Source: Lytechinus variegatus
Taxonomy: Eukaryota > Echinodermata > Echinoidea > Temnopleuroida > Toxopneustidae
Assembly: GCF_018143015.1 (NCBI RefSeq)
Contig: NC_054743.1
Coordinates: forward strand, 30,963,934-31,027,933
Length of the DNA stretch: 64,000 nt
Direction: 5' to 3'
Shown here piece after piece: positions 46,414 to 59,275 of the stretch. The notes beneath the pieces were generated by a model. The model did no database searches. It was given only the letters and a program-made list of their open reading frames with translations, and was not told the origin of the DNA. The translations under genes and the position numbers were made by a program. The stretch's first letter is position 1. Every line of letters starts with the position of its first letter.

Positions 46414-47104
46414 GTAAGCCAATGATCATAAATAATAAAAATCAGAATCATTCCAAACCATCATCGTTCATATCAGATCATCGCACCAATTGATTTTAAC
46501 CACCCATTTCCGTTTGTACAGTGACAACGGCGAACGTGGCGTTTTCACACCTAGATATTTGGAGTAATTAATGTACTATATTTTTTAAGTAAGATCATTA
46601 TCGTATTTTAAATGTTCTTTGGGCTATTCAAGGAAAGGACAAATCGAATTTTCATCCGATATCCGAAAAAGTCGGTTTCATCGACAGCATCACAGTCGGA
46701 CACCTGTGCTTTTCATCCAGTGGCATGCTAGGGAAGTTTTCATATCTGATAATTTGTCAAATGGACGACAAATGCTGAGTCATGGTTGATGAAGCAAGCT
46801 TCCCTGAAGTAACAATTGTTTGAAATATTTCATATGCTAATGCTTTTTTTTCAAGACAAGTCCCTATCTCTGAACAGCATTGCGGACCGGATAAAAGCTT
46901 ATTATTAAAATCTACTAATCGAAATTCTCGCTTGATTTCTAATTTTGTCAGATAGATAGACCAATCGCTCTCCATGTTTCCTTGTCTCTGTTTTCTAGTG
47001 CTGTTGCCATATTACCATCGGTTGATTTGTTTAACCTTGATGCTACCATAGGATGGTCACTGATATCATTGACCACTTTTCCTCGGACACGACTTGTACC
47101 TCAG

Positions 47105-47201
47105 GGACCTATCCACAGAGCATTAGTCTATTGTTACTGGGGGTGCTGAGCATTGTCACAGCACCCCCAGTAACAATATATAATCCTCTGTGGATAGGTC
47201 C
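47105..47201. mobile_element. 97-bp hairpin element, family B copy 1
   Basis: GGACCTATCCACAGAG and CTCTGTGGATAGGTCC are inverted ends. Inner arms CTATTGTTACTGGGGGTGCT and AGCACCCCCAGTAACAATA surround a small loop. Copy 2 is at 61078-61167. Confidence 0.85.
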
Positions 47202-48726
47202 ATGTTGTACCTTTCAATTACATTCTGTGCATACACATTACGATTCTAGACCTAACTCTTAAATGAAATTACAAGACATGTTAACCCAAAGGCATCTCAT
47301 TCAGCATTCTGTTCAATAATGATAAGACACGCAAGGGCTTAATCACACTAAGATGCGGTAGGCCTACAAGTTGCTCATTCAATGGCGACTTCTTTCTTAT
47401 GTCACTATACATAACACCATTCGAATTCTTCTGAAATTCTTCCAGGCCGTAGTTCTAGCCTCTTGTCCATGTGTCCCCTCCCTTGCCTGCCATCTTTCCT
47501 CCACCCCTCTTGCATTTCTACTTGCGTATCAAAGGCACAAGATTCTCAAATGTCAGTCTGGTCTAGCGAATTGGCGCCATTGAGGTTTGCCCGGATCAGG
47601 TTTTTGAAATATAAACCAAAGCCGCTAAGGAACTTATGACATGCCCCCTTTTTTGTACTTACGCCCAGCCCTCCCCTCCTTGACACGGCTGGTTTCATTT
47701 TCAACCAACCCCTTCTCATATTACGTTTAAATTTATAGAAATATTAAATATCCGAGGCTAGATGGTAGATTCATTTCTAACTACCATTTCAAGGTCAATG
47801 ACACAACTAATTCATAGATATTTCCACTTCTTTAATTATGCTTGTCCTCTTTCCTATACTCTGACAAGTATCAGTCTACATGGTCCTAGCCAGAGCAATC
47901 TTTACCTTCAGAACCTGATGCCATGCCTTCATTCTTTATCCAAATTACCAACGCAGTTTGTTATATCGACTCATAAAGAAGATTTCCAATTTGTGTAATT
48001 GGAATATGTTGGCATATTCTTAAGCCATAAATACACTTTATAATGCTGCCTTCACACCAAAAAGGCTGATTCGAAAACCGTACAAGCCAATACTGAAAAT
48101 AATTTAATAGTTTTAGTCTATATAGTCGATTTTACCTCAGTTACATTGACATAATGGTCGATTCCTTATACTTAACTATCGCTTTCATGTTGTATTTCAA
48201 TTACAGAAATGGTGATAATTTTAGTGACACATTTCAAATGTGCATATCTCGATACTATCTGCCTTTCCATTGTTTTTCATTCATACTTTCAAATTGTCAA
48301 GCCCCTTTCCCATCAAAGAGAGTCTGGGAGTAAATTCACAATTCCTATACTGATTCTTCAGCAATACAGCAGTCTCCTGTACTTACTCGACCTTTAGGTA
48401 ACGAAACACTTAATTCCAAGTGGTATAGAGACTGTTCCAAGGCGAAACCAACACCGCAGGTAAAAAACGAGAAGTAAAGTCATGCGACTAGTGGAATTCT
48501 AACTTTAACTGTGTTTGGTTAAATGTTGGTGTTTCAAATCATGGCATTCGTGCCAAATCGGGTTTGGCATTGTAACCGATCTAACATAAAGAACATTCGA
48601 TGTTTAAGAATCATACGTTCAGAATTAGAGATTAGAAATATATAGCATTTTTCATAATCATATCAATCTATAGTGGCAATAAATATGTTACACATCTGGT
48701 ATTGTTGTTCCGACCATTTGTTCTTG

Positions 48727-48935
48727 GAAGGCGCCGTTTTCTAGTGGTTCTGACTCTTTTCTTAAATCGGAGGGTCATGGGTTCGAATTCCAAAGCGTGT
48801 TTTCCTTCAGCAAGAAATTTGCCTACAGTGTGTAGTACTCTACCCAGGTGAGATGAATGGGTACCGGGTAGGATTCAAAACTCTTTGAATGCATTGAACG
48901 CTGGAAGGCAGCTCGAGCTAAAGCCATGGTATTCA
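48727..48935 (+). repeat. tRNA-derived SINE, copy 3
   Basis: The head AAGGCGCCGTTTTCTAGTGG is followed by B box GGGTTCGAATTCC (48779-48791) and a body with ACCCAGGTGAGATGAATGGG and GGTAGGATTC. The pattern is common among echinoderm SINEs. Confidence 0.7.
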
Positions 48936-49611
48936 CTCTTTATCGCTAAAAATGATATCACATTATTTTGTATATTATTTTGAGAAGTATATGGCCAGAG
49001 TTTAAGACCGAGGTTTCACAAAATGAGGTACAAGTTGTAACTTAGTACATTATTCCGATAAGCTAGGAAAATTTCAATTATTTTCTGGATACAGACACAA
49101 TTATAGTACGATTTAATGACAATGGAACTGCATGGGTCTACTGGTAGAGTCAATGGCGTAGAAATGACTCACAGATGAGTTACACCCCCTCCCCCTTTTA
49201 CGCACAAAGAAGAAGATGAATTAGATTTTTTTTTAAAGAGAGAAAAGAAAACCAAAGGGGAATGGAACTAAGGAAAATATTTCTAACTTGGTCCCCAAAA
49301 CAATTCCTTTTAGACTACAATACCACCCTTTCATTTCAATGCATGCCTTATGGTTATCTCATTATTGTCCTACTGATATTAAGTGACATGACCGGCGAGA
49401 CTGTTCTTGCTCAGTTGCCATGGTGTCTTGCGGGTCGCAGTAGACGCCATCTATCATGGTTTCCTATATCGTGTTCCTAATATTAACCATAATCACTAAC
49501 TTTACTAATAAGTGCGGCGAAATGAAAAAAAGTCCATAACGAACGATGAACAAAATCGTAGGATTAAGACCTACTTCTTCCGCTCCCTTCCCTTGGTCGA
49601 TTACTGAGGGG

Positions 49612-49720
49612 CCATGTGGTCTCGTTTCTGAAGGCATTGGACTCAAGATTGTGAGGTTCTGAGTTCGACCCTTGCTCGGCCATTTTCTCCACTTAAACAA
49701 AAAAGGCCGAGAGTAATTTT
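49612..49720 (+). repeat. tRNA-derived SINE, copy 4
   Basis: GGGGCCATGTGGTCTCG and GAGTTCGACCCTT (49661-49673) are A- and B-box-like. The following CCATTTTCTCCACTT resembles the body of copy 1 (CCATTGTCTCCACTT). The element runs into the TA repeat. Confidence 0.65.
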
Positions 49721-49724
49721 ATTG

Positions 49725-49728
<4 letters not shown>

Positions 49729-49785
<57 letters not shown>
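49729..49785. repeat. (TA)n microsatellite
   Basis: About 28 uninterrupted TA units. Confidence 0.95.
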
Positions 49786-49789
<4 letters not shown>

Positions 49790-50483
49790 TATCCATTATG
49801 GCTGATTAATCAAACCTAAAATAGTTTCCTATTAAATTGAATATATATTTGATTTTTATAAGAAATCCCATGGAAGATTTTTCAACATAAACTTTGTTCC
49901 CTGGACTACCCCCACCCCCATTTAACATTCCTAGCTACGCTTGTAGGCAGGGTAGATCCTGTCAACAGCACTTAGTACATTCCTGAGGGAAACCCGAAGA
50001 GCTTCTAGAATGTGCTTTCTGCATGTGATGTGAACTTATAGGATGCGTGACAGCCACGTGTTCCGCCGCTATAGTCAGGCAGTCGTTATGTATTACGTCC
50101 CACCAGAATGATCTACAACTGTTGCTTCTCCGGACACTTGCTCTCGTAGTCACGTGTTATGTATACTCTGATGAATGATGTGTTGAACAATTATTATTCA
50201 AGGAGGGGCACTGTGGCCCCCTGGGAGAATAAAATCAAAATATCACCGGACATTTCTGAGGTATAGAGGGATGAGAGAGTGGGTTGAATGTTTGATTTTC
50301 GTTTCATGATAATATTAAGGCACATTAGAAATCTAATGAAGATTATTACCCCGGTCAGATTCAATCAGTCATTCCCGAACACACACCTTCCACTCCCTCG
50401 AGATATGACTACTCCGGCCAGTCGTTCAAATCCTTCCGGGTATCCATTTCCACCTTGGTAGAGAGGGAGAGACATGCAAAAGT

Positions 50484-50590
50484 GTGGATTGGCGCCTTGC
50501 TAAAGGACACAAGACCAAGGTGGGATTCGAACACACAATCCTGTGATTGCAATGCGAGAGTCCGAACCATTACACCACATTAAACCACTT
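50484..50590 (-). repeat. tRNA-derived SINE, copy 5
   Basis: On the minus strand: TAATGTGGTGTAATGGTTCG, then the B box GTGTTCGAATCCC, then CTTGGTCTTGTGTCCTTTAG and GCAAGGCGCC. It is a decayed tRNA-like head with a SINE body. Confidence 0.7.
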
Positions 50591-50599
50591 GATTTTCCA

Positions 50600-53560
50600 T
50601 TACTCATGTCATGACTTTTTTGTGTGCCTATGACCCCCCCCCCGTAATTTAAGCCAATGTAAATTTAAATCTAGAACTAAAATTGCACCAGTGAATATCA
50701 CCATATACATAATATAGTGATAAATGCGAAATTGGATGGATTGTAGAAAAAGTTTTCATCTATAATTTGTAATTTTGGTTTTTACAGAGGTCTCATCTTT
50801 CAAAGGTTTTTCAACTGTAAATTTTTAAATATCGTATATTGATAATCGAACTTGGAAATTCACAATGCAAATGGCAAAATTCCCATATGGAAATAGAACT
50901 ATCACAGCATACAAATATTTTCTATATTGAAAATCGGTTTTATATAAACTTTTTTCTCTACAGGTTTGTTAGTTTGTTTAAAAAAATGATTTGGAAATCA
51001 TTCCACTCCAAGGTCACGATGCATAAAACTTAGAATGTATGGTACTTAAACTTTAAATTTGCCCAACCGTGAAATATGCTAATGTATATAAATTACGACT
51101 AATATATGCATACATCAATAATTCAATGTAAAGAAGAATATAACAGTAAAGAACCGGATTTAATCTTGTTTGCATAGTGTCAGATCAACACCTTCAAGTT
51201 TCCTCCAAAATATTCTTTTTAAGACCAGGCATAAAAATTTTAGTTCATGTAAATGAGCAGTTATTTATGCATACATGTAAATCAGCATCTATAGTTTGTC
51301 AAGTACACAAAACCCATATCATTATCTGATTGAATATTTTGATTCCTTCAACAGAAAATGCAATGGAAATCACAAATTAATACCTAAATAAGTTTGTAAA
51401 TTTACGTAATTCATGCACAAAGCAGTATCACAATGTCTATAGAAGTGCGCAACCTTTTAAATATCTTTGTAAGATAAAGAACGGCATTTCTGTTACATAC
51501 CACACTAATGAAACTCACATTTTTATGTAAAAAAGGTATGCTAATTTATTTATTCAAATGACCAGAAAAAATATATGATTGTATTACCCTGCATTTCAAT
51601 GGAATGAAACAAGTTAAGCTTTCTAGAACGAGACAAGGACTTCTTAGAGCAGGATGAGTTGAATAACTCCTTGGATCTTGCTAGGATTTAGTATAACTGC
51701 TAATCATTTCATCCGTGTTAAAGAGGTATTCACAATTTCTGCTACCAAATATATCTTTTTAATGGGAACAGGTCATGGTCACGTAGAAGCAGATACCAGA
51801 GTACTTGCTCACTGCGATGATGATGTAGAATAGTTACACTAAATACAGGTTCAATGGGGGCTGCTGAAATATGTGACATTATTCTCATTTAGTTTCATGT
51901 GAATGCAATTTTGATGAGATTTGCATAAATCTAAACTAAAAAATTGGGTCCCAGTCACTATTTTCATCAAATCCTAACCAAAGTTAATGTTCTAATCAAA
52001 AGTGATTGGTAGACGAGGACATTGCCCTTTTTAAATGTTATCCCATTAATATGTTTTTCTTTTACCTTTTTAAAATTTGATTTCCATGTTACTTTGTATA
52101 AAACTTTCATTTTCATGGAATCCTATTTGCCATTGATGCTTTAACTAGAAATTACGTACATGCAGAAATTTGTCTTTTATTATGTATTAGGTTTTTGTAA
52201 ACAAGGGCCATTATATCGCTTTTGGCACCCTATGTAGGATTAATGCTTCATCGGAAAAGAAAGGGCAAAACACAAATTGCTTTTTGTTCAGCCCTATACC
52301 AAATTTTTGTGTTCTAGCATTTACATGAACATGTAAATTTGATATAATTTCCATAGATTTTAACATGTAGATTCTTATAGTCACTAATTTAATTCAAAAC
52401 TAATGAAATATTAAAATTGATAAATTTGCAAAGGAATTATCCCTTTTAAGTGTTACATGAGATTTGGTTCACCCTAAAAACTTTTTTTTTTAATTTCAAG
52501 CAGGTTGTTTAAGCCCGTCAATCATAAATCATAAATAGTTGAAAGTTTGAATGAAGTTTAAGTTGTTGAAAACGTTTTCATTATTTAAAAAGAGTTAAAA
52601 CAGTTGTGTAAAAGTTTAAACAACTTGTTGTTAGTGTGACGGGTTTAAACAGCGTGATATATTTTTTACCGTGTTGATTTTGCGCTTTTGCAGATTAGCA
52701 TATATTTAGCATATAATTTAATTTTTTAATATAATCTTTGTCAAACACCAATGGAATGCTATCTAAATTTGATGCTTAGTCTGAAAATGACCCATATGTA
52801 AAGAATTAGGCGTTTGCCTTTTCTCTACAGTGAAATAATATATTTTGATGAGTATGCATGCCACGTGCATTTCCATAAAGAGAAAAGTAGGCCGACCAAG
52901 AAAGATGCATAGTTAAAATCACATTTTGAAGAAGATGTTCATAAATCAAACTGATCTCTTTACAGTTCGTAAAGCATGTTAGGTGTCAGCTGAAAAGAAC
53001 TTTCAACTATACTAGCTTTTTGTACAAACAAACAGCTTTCGGGATCTTTTACACTTTCGCGAGTTTTTGCTATCAAGTCTCAAAAAATCCTTTTCTCTAT
53101 TCATCTATTTATTATTATTATTAATTTTATTATTGTAATTTATTTTATTTATTTTTCAGTTTTGGGGGAGGGGTCACAAAACTGCAATATGAATGTCATA
53201 TCTAATATCCTAATCATACAGGCAGCCGATTACTTCATAACTCTGCCTGGATGTGTGGGCTGATGTATATGCATGCCTAAGACACGTGAACAACTGACGA
53301 AGAATGCTTGCTGGAATTGACCTTGACGTGCTTGAGTTCAAATGGCTACATCTTCTTCATTTTCAATATCATGAGATAATTCTATGGTATGACCATTTCA
53401 ATCTTTAGTAGAGGAAAAACGTGACATTTTCTTTTTAAAGTCTATAAATATATTTTTTTCTTTATTAAAATTGTTATCATTTTGACGAACGCAGCCTTCT
53501 GCCTGGTACCATGGGAATTTTGATTAGGACATAATTTGAAGCATTCGATACAATACATGA
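50600..53560. other. Calponin-type intron, no gene seen
   Basis: AT-rich sequence without protein-like frames or clear inverted-repeat elements. Confidence 0.4.
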
Positions 53561-53562
53561 AC

Positions 53563-53567
<5 letters not shown>

Positions 53568-53646
<79 letters not shown>

Positions 53647-53655
53647 TGTGTGTGT
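53568..53655. repeat. (TA)n(TG)n compound microsatellite
   Basis: About 22 TA units run into a TG tract with two interruptions. Frames across it are artefacts. Confidence 0.95.
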
Positions 53656-55035
53656 CCACTATCACTCTCTCTATATATGGCCTTCTCCGGTATGTTGAGG
53701 AATAAATCAATCAGTTTGCTGAGAAAAATGCCGTGGAAATAATATCGTAGTTTTGTAAGGAGCGAAGTTATCAAAAATAAAAGGTAAAATCACACTCTTT
53801 GTCAGTGCCCATGATGTGACAAAAAGGAGAAGTCGTGAAAACACGTCTGTTCACGGGCATACAGATTGTGAAACCCACTTTTTGTGAAAATTAACCAAAT
53901 AAATCAGACACTATCTAAATGTAGAACTCATATATAATAAGTGATACAGGTGGCTAGATAATGATCGAGTAGAAATTTAAACTTGATTGAAATCACAGTT
54001 ATATCTCCGCCTGAAAGTGCAGATAACCTATGAATGATTGACCATTCAATTAACTGTAATTCAAAACGTGTAAATGTGTACTGTATAGTTAAAACTATCA
54101 ATTACATTATCCTTCCATATTATGTAAGAATTAATTAATGTAAAACCTGTGCATGTGTCTATAGATAAAACTATCAACGTCATTAGCCTTGCATATATGG
54201 GAATAAAAAACTGTAATGAACATCTCAAACAACTTCCTACATCTGATTTAACCCTTCATACAAATATTTTATGGAAAATTATATCTTTAAAAAATAGTTT
54301 GTGTTCTTTTTGTCTTCCGTTAAAAGCAATACAAAATCCAAATCGATTATTTTGTTGACTTGCTCAAAGCTTCTCTAACTAGTCCGTTCGAAATGGCTGG
54401 TCTAGCATGTGAAGTTCAAAAGAAAAGGGAGGATATAATAGTTCATGATTTAGGCTAATTTGTAGAAGTTTCTGGGTTTATTGGTATGAGGCTATGACTC
54501 TGCCAGAGAATGGGGTACAAAATGTTCCTATGGACAAACATTGACGTTAATTAATACTGCATCTATTCTTAATGATGTTTCCATCATCCCAACTGTCTCG
54601 TTACTCAATTTATGGAGACACCCCTAAAATGGCGGGGTCAATTGAAATACCACTGAGTAAAGGGGTCTAGAGGTCAATTAATGACTCACCGAGAAGACCA
54701 GCATCTGATAAGCACATACAATTTCGATCGCGCGTGCGTGCGTAATCGAAAACGAAGGTTCTCTGTATGAACGCCCCTTATGCATATCAGCACGTCCCCT
54801 TTGGAGTTTTAGGCCATTTTCATGAGCGCGCGCGTTGTACCTCAAACTAGGGACTCCGATTACCTGGTCAGAGCCTAAAAGGTAAATAAACTTTCCGGCT
54901 GGTTATTTGAATTCAGTCGGCATACTGGGTTTCGCTAGAATAGTGTCAGTGTCGTCTGTGTGGATTCGGTACACAATCCGATCAGCCATTTAACATTCTT
55001 TACTCCCCTTGGATAAATACACATAAATAACCAAC

Positions 55036-55086
55036 ATGGCCGCGCAAGTTGCACCAATGGGCGATCAGCGAGCCATCAGAAGGAAG
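55036..55086 (+). CDS. Calponin/transgelin-like first exon 3 (MGDQR type)
   Basis: 17 codons: MAAQVAPMGDQRAIRRK, donor GTAAGA. The ATG is in good context (CAACATGG). Upstream sequence (54720-55035) has GC-rich and CG-containing words (CGCGCGTGCGTGCG, GCGCGCGCG), unusual in this AT-rich interval and compatible with a promoter. Confidence 0.85.
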
Positions 55087-56576
55087 GTAAGACTAACAAA
55101 GGCTCATTTTCTTTAACAACAGTTCAAATTTATAGGATTGTAAAACCGAAGGTCACGTGCCACAAGAAGTCTAGTTATCCCATAATGTCTTTTTAAGGAC
55201 CGTAACACCCGCTTGGACGTACACATACAAAACCTTTACCCCCTTGCACACGGCACCAAAGTAGGTAGCTATTAAACCCTCGCGTACTTACACAAACTGG
55301 ACAAAACGGAGGGTGATCATCAAAGTTATTATCAAACTGAGATAACCAGATTGAGTCTTGATATATTCTTAGTGATGACACACCTGTCCTTGTCTGGTTT
55401 GCACCTACATATGAGTTCACAAGCAACAAATCTGTGCACACGGGTGCATTCCTTGCGCTCCGAGTATCCTTAGCTGATACTGATATCAAACCATTATATT
55501 ATTTTCACATCTTCATTAGATTGATGTCATGGGCGAGACATTTTATTTGTTCATCAAACCTATGAACATAACTCGTTTCTTTTTGTATTTTTGCTTTCAA
55601 TATCGCATATCGGGTTCAGCATGTTTATTTATAAACAATATATGAAACATACACCTGTAGACAACAATCGAAAGAAGATGTCATTTTCTGCTGATACTGT
55701 CTTGGCCTTTTCATGTTTAGAAAGGGTGATCACTGTGGACCACCATCCACCGAGATTGTTTATTTGTATTATTCTTGTTCTGGAAACATCGCCCCTTCAT
55801 TTGTTTTTTTTTAACGCATTCCATCCGTGGTGCCGTGACTTGAAAGCCTTTCTTCAACAGAGGCCGATATTCATGATATCCAAACTGATTTGAGACTTTT
55901 AAATCGAAACCTCGTAGGTTTCGTTGAAACATAAAATATAGAAATAGAATGAGAAAATTTATCGATTTACAAATGTTGATACTGTTAATAATCTTTATCA
56001 TGAAATATACTCTTAAAAATAGTAAGGATAATAATGCTTGTAATGACAATGGATTGTTGGAAATTAGTTTATTGACAGCGATGAAAGCATATACACTAAT
56101 ACGCAATTAGTTAACGAAATACAATGTGCGACAGATTTGCCATTTCTATCAATTATTTTTACGATATTTTGCAATACTTAACATGTTTTTCCAAGTATAT
56201 ATAACCACAGTTCATTCCCCTCAAAACGAATAAATTAATAAATACAATATTTACGAAAATTATATTTAACTGCATCCTCCCACAGTACTTAATTTAAACA
56301 ACGTATTCTGTAAGACCCTGTGAGTTTCAGTGCACTAAGGAATGAAACTCTATATAGTTTGATATAAACAAAATATCGGCAGATATTAACAAAAACCCCG
56401 TCAATTGTAAACATATATTCAAAATATAGTCCTATACCAGCATTATAGCATTGTATGTTTACAAGAAAATATTCCATGAAAGAAGGTGTGTGAATTATTT
56501 GGACCTACAAAGGTAAGAAATTAGAAAATTATAAACATTCACTAGATTAATAAGATATTTGAAGAGTAAATTTATT

Positions 56577-56616
56577 TTATTTATTTATTTATTTATTTTT
56601 TTTTTGGGGGGGGGGA
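56577..56616. repeat. TTTA repeat with T and G runs
   Basis: TTTATTTATTTATTTA followed by a T run and a G run. Confidence 0.8.
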
Positions 56617-57218
56617 TAAGCCATAACAGTCTTGTTGGTTTTCGCTCAAGGCCTGTTTGCTTTTAAGTTGTTTGAAATGTTATATACATGTACATATTTC
56701 ATTCATGCAATGTTACACGATTGTGTTATACTGCCCAAATAGCCTGTATTGCAAGAATGATATCGGGCCTTTAAGGGAGAGTGGTTTAGTCAGAGATTTA
56801 TGGAGGATAACAATTGGAATGTTATTGAATTAATGATTTAATACCTTCTGAATACCTTTTGCGTCCATGATGTTCTTGAGGAGGGGCTGTATTCTACTGA
56901 ACATTCTACATTGTGTGTGCGTGTGGGTGCCTTGGAAAAGCGAGACGTGTGTGTGTGTGTTGAAGATGTGCAATTTGGATAGACAGGGAATGGGTAAGAA
57001 ATGCTGGGCTGGAGGGGTCGCACTGTTGAATGGATCCGCATGATTGATTGAAGATTTCATCAAGTGATGCGTCTTAATACTAAACTTCTGGTGAGTGCCA
57101 GATAATTGGGGTTTGGGTAATAACTTTACAAGGAGCAACTGTCTGGGAGAATGTCGCATGCCTAAATGTGGAAACCCCTCCCTCTCTCCAAGGAACTTTC
57201 TTCCATCTTCTGTTAACC

Positions 57219-57228
57219 CCATAAAAGG
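57219..57228 (+). promoter_or_regulatory. Perfect CArG box (SRF site) with nearby CATTCCT
   Basis: CCATAAAAGG matches CC(A/T)6GG exactly, and CATTCCT (MCAT-like) follows at 57235-57241. It is about 410 bases before first exon 4. CArG boxes drive vertebrate transgelin and calponin in smooth muscle, so the placement is suggestive. Confidence 0.45.
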
Positions 57229-57369
57229 TCGTTGCATTCCTATCGAGTATGAATTCCTATCCTCCCGATACCAGATGCCCTAGATTTGTTACCCGCCCAT
57301 CCGCCCGCTTCCACATCCTTCCAGCATCTAGGAAGCACGCGCGGAACCAGAGGGAGTGGATCTAACTGG

Positions 57370-57374
57370 CCAAT
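57370..57374 (+). promoter_or_regulatory. CCAAT box upstream of first exon 4
   Basis: GGCCAATGAG, about 260 bases before the ATG. Position only. Confidence 0.3.
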
Positions 57375-57635
57375 GAGATTTCAGAACTACCTGCGAGTAC
57401 CTGTTTTTTGCGCGCTTGCTACCTTCTAATTAAAGACATCAAGGAGGACACGTGCGTACTAACCCACCAGAGCGTACGATTTATTTACGAATTGTAATTG
57501 CTGAAGTAGTACTACTTCATCTTACTTCCAGTTATCACTGTTGCTGTGACTGTCGTAGTGGATAAAGCCATATCCTCGCCTCTCCTTTACTGACTCATTT
57601 AGCCTTGGTATAAGGATACACGCTAATCTATCAAG

Positions 57636-57686
57636 ATGGCGACACAGGCTGCACCTATGGGCGACCAGCGTAAACACGCTGCAAAG
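57636..57686 (+). CDS. Calponin/transgelin-like first exon 4 (MGDQR type)
   Basis: 17 codons: MATQAAPMGDQRKHAAK, donor GTAAGC, start context CAAGATGG. It is only 359 bases from the next variant. A consensus CArG box, a CATTCCT motif and a CCAAT box lie 260-420 bases upstream. Confidence 0.87.
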
Positions 57687-58045
57687 GTAAGCCGAAACTT
57701 TAGGAAAACAACCGAAAACCTGATAGGAAATGAAAACACTTTGAAATTATTTTGACATCATTGGCGCGCGTCCGTTTGTGCGCAGAAAGATTATACGTTT
57801 ATCCCTGATGGAACACGCATGTAGATTCATCCTCCAATAATACTTCCATCTTTGTCCACTTGGAGGATATGGGATTCATGAATTCTATTGCATAAAAGAG
57901 CCCCTATCTGTGAACGCGCCTCGTCACTCCTATTCCGTCATTGTCCGGGCTTTCTGGTTCAACGTGGTAGTAGCTTTGGTGAAGCTCATTTCAAACATTC
58001 TTAATATCCCCTTCTCGGTGGTTACAGACAAGAAGATTAATTGAA

Positions 58046-58096
58046 ATGGCCGTTCAGGCAGCACCTATGGGCGACCAGCGCCAACATTCTCTTAAG
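58046..58096 (+). CDS. Calponin/transgelin-like first exon 5 (MGDQR type)
   Basis: 17 codons: MAVQAAPMGDQRQHSLK, donor GTAAGC, start context GAAATGG. It shares CAGCACCTATGGGCGACCAG with exon 4. It lies so close to exon 4 that its promoter must fall within the intron that follows exon 4. Confidence 0.87.
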
Positions 58097-59042
58097 GTAA
58101 GCTTGATCATAAAAAGAATTAAGGGCGACTTCGGATATATGCCAGTTCAAGGTTCCTAATCATACAACATTCCCTTGGTAAAAAAAAGTTTTGCATCATA
58201 CCGCAACACCAGGGTGTAAGCTTCATTTATCTTTGTATGGGCATTGCAAATTAGTGAAGAATTAATTGGATAATTAATTGATGTCTGACATTCCTCGGGT
58301 ATTAGCTACTTGCCAGAGACGCGCAGCGTAGCGGCTAAATAATTGTTCTTTAGTATGTCCATTTGAGTTCGATAATAAATTATCATGAATCACAATATAA
58401 TGCGTTTGCTCTTTTGGCTTTATCAAATTCTCTTTATGAAATATTGAATTTTCCCTCTGCAAGATGACACACCTTGAAAGATTTAAATGTCAAATTTTGG
58501 GTCATCAATTACCCACAATCTTAATCACTGTGAATACTTTTCACACTTCATTAATAATTGTCGAATCCTACAATCTATTGTCATTTAATCTGAAAGTTGA
58601 ATATCCCCATGCTTCGTTTCGCTGAACTTCTTATTCATTTATCATCATCTTCTAAACACTTTTATATCCATATTAACTGATGTGAATATATTATATTCAT
58701 GCTTGCTCGAATGGTTTCAAGTGTCATTTTCATCATCTATGACGATAAATGCTATTGTTTGTTGGAGTTCATCTTCTTTGTATATATTTTTCAATATTAT
58801 AATCATTCCGTTTTGAGGATTATTTTTTTATATTATTGTCAGTTCTTTTTGCCCAATTCTTTTTAGGTCATAGGACATGCTTCCGCGTTATTCCACTACT
58901 ATGAGTATGCTCTTCAGAATGTAGTGACGGATGACTCTTTGTAATACATCTGTACTTTGTGATATTAGCTTGGCAAAGATTGTATTAAGTTGTCGTGGTA
59001 TGCATGTTCAATTATTGAAACGCATCGATATTGTTCGTCTTT

Positions 59043-59275
59043 TTTCAAGAAAATAATCTCGGAGATAATGATTTAATTCTGAAATTCATATGCTTCCTTC
59101 GAATAGATACTCGTATACTCCTAGAGGAGATAGGCCTCTGAAGTGAGATCATTTTTCTTTTCGTCTTCTTTTCAAGAAGACTTTCAGAAATGATGATTGA
59201 ATTCCGTAATTCAAATGCTTCGTTCGAATGAATACTCCGACACTCCAAGATGAGTTAGGCGTCTGAAGAGAGATT
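59043..59275 (+). repeat. Tandem duplication of about 120 bp
   Basis: 59043-59155 and 59170-59275 share TTTTCAAGAA, AATGAT-type sequence, TTCAAATGCTTC / TTCATATGCTTC, TTCGAAT, ATACTC and GGCGTCTGAAG / GGCCTCTGAAG in the same order. It is diverged but unmistakable. Confidence 0.75.

Noticed and set aside
53442..53774. 110-codon frame with His-Thr and Ile-Tyr repeats
   Set aside because: This is a translation of the TA/TG microsatellite.
55717..56106. 129-codon minus-strand frame
   Set aside because: AT-driven Ile/Phe/Lys-rich sequence, no motif, no splice support.
56460..56512. Another AAG/GTAAG donor at 56512, tested as a seventh first exon
   Set aside because: The only ATG frame before it stops after five codons and there is no NRGP or MGDQR motif.
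56830..57237. 135-codon minus-strand frame upstream of first exon 4
   Set aside because: His/Thr-rich from a TG tract and no family resemblance. It also overlaps the putative promoter with the CArG box.
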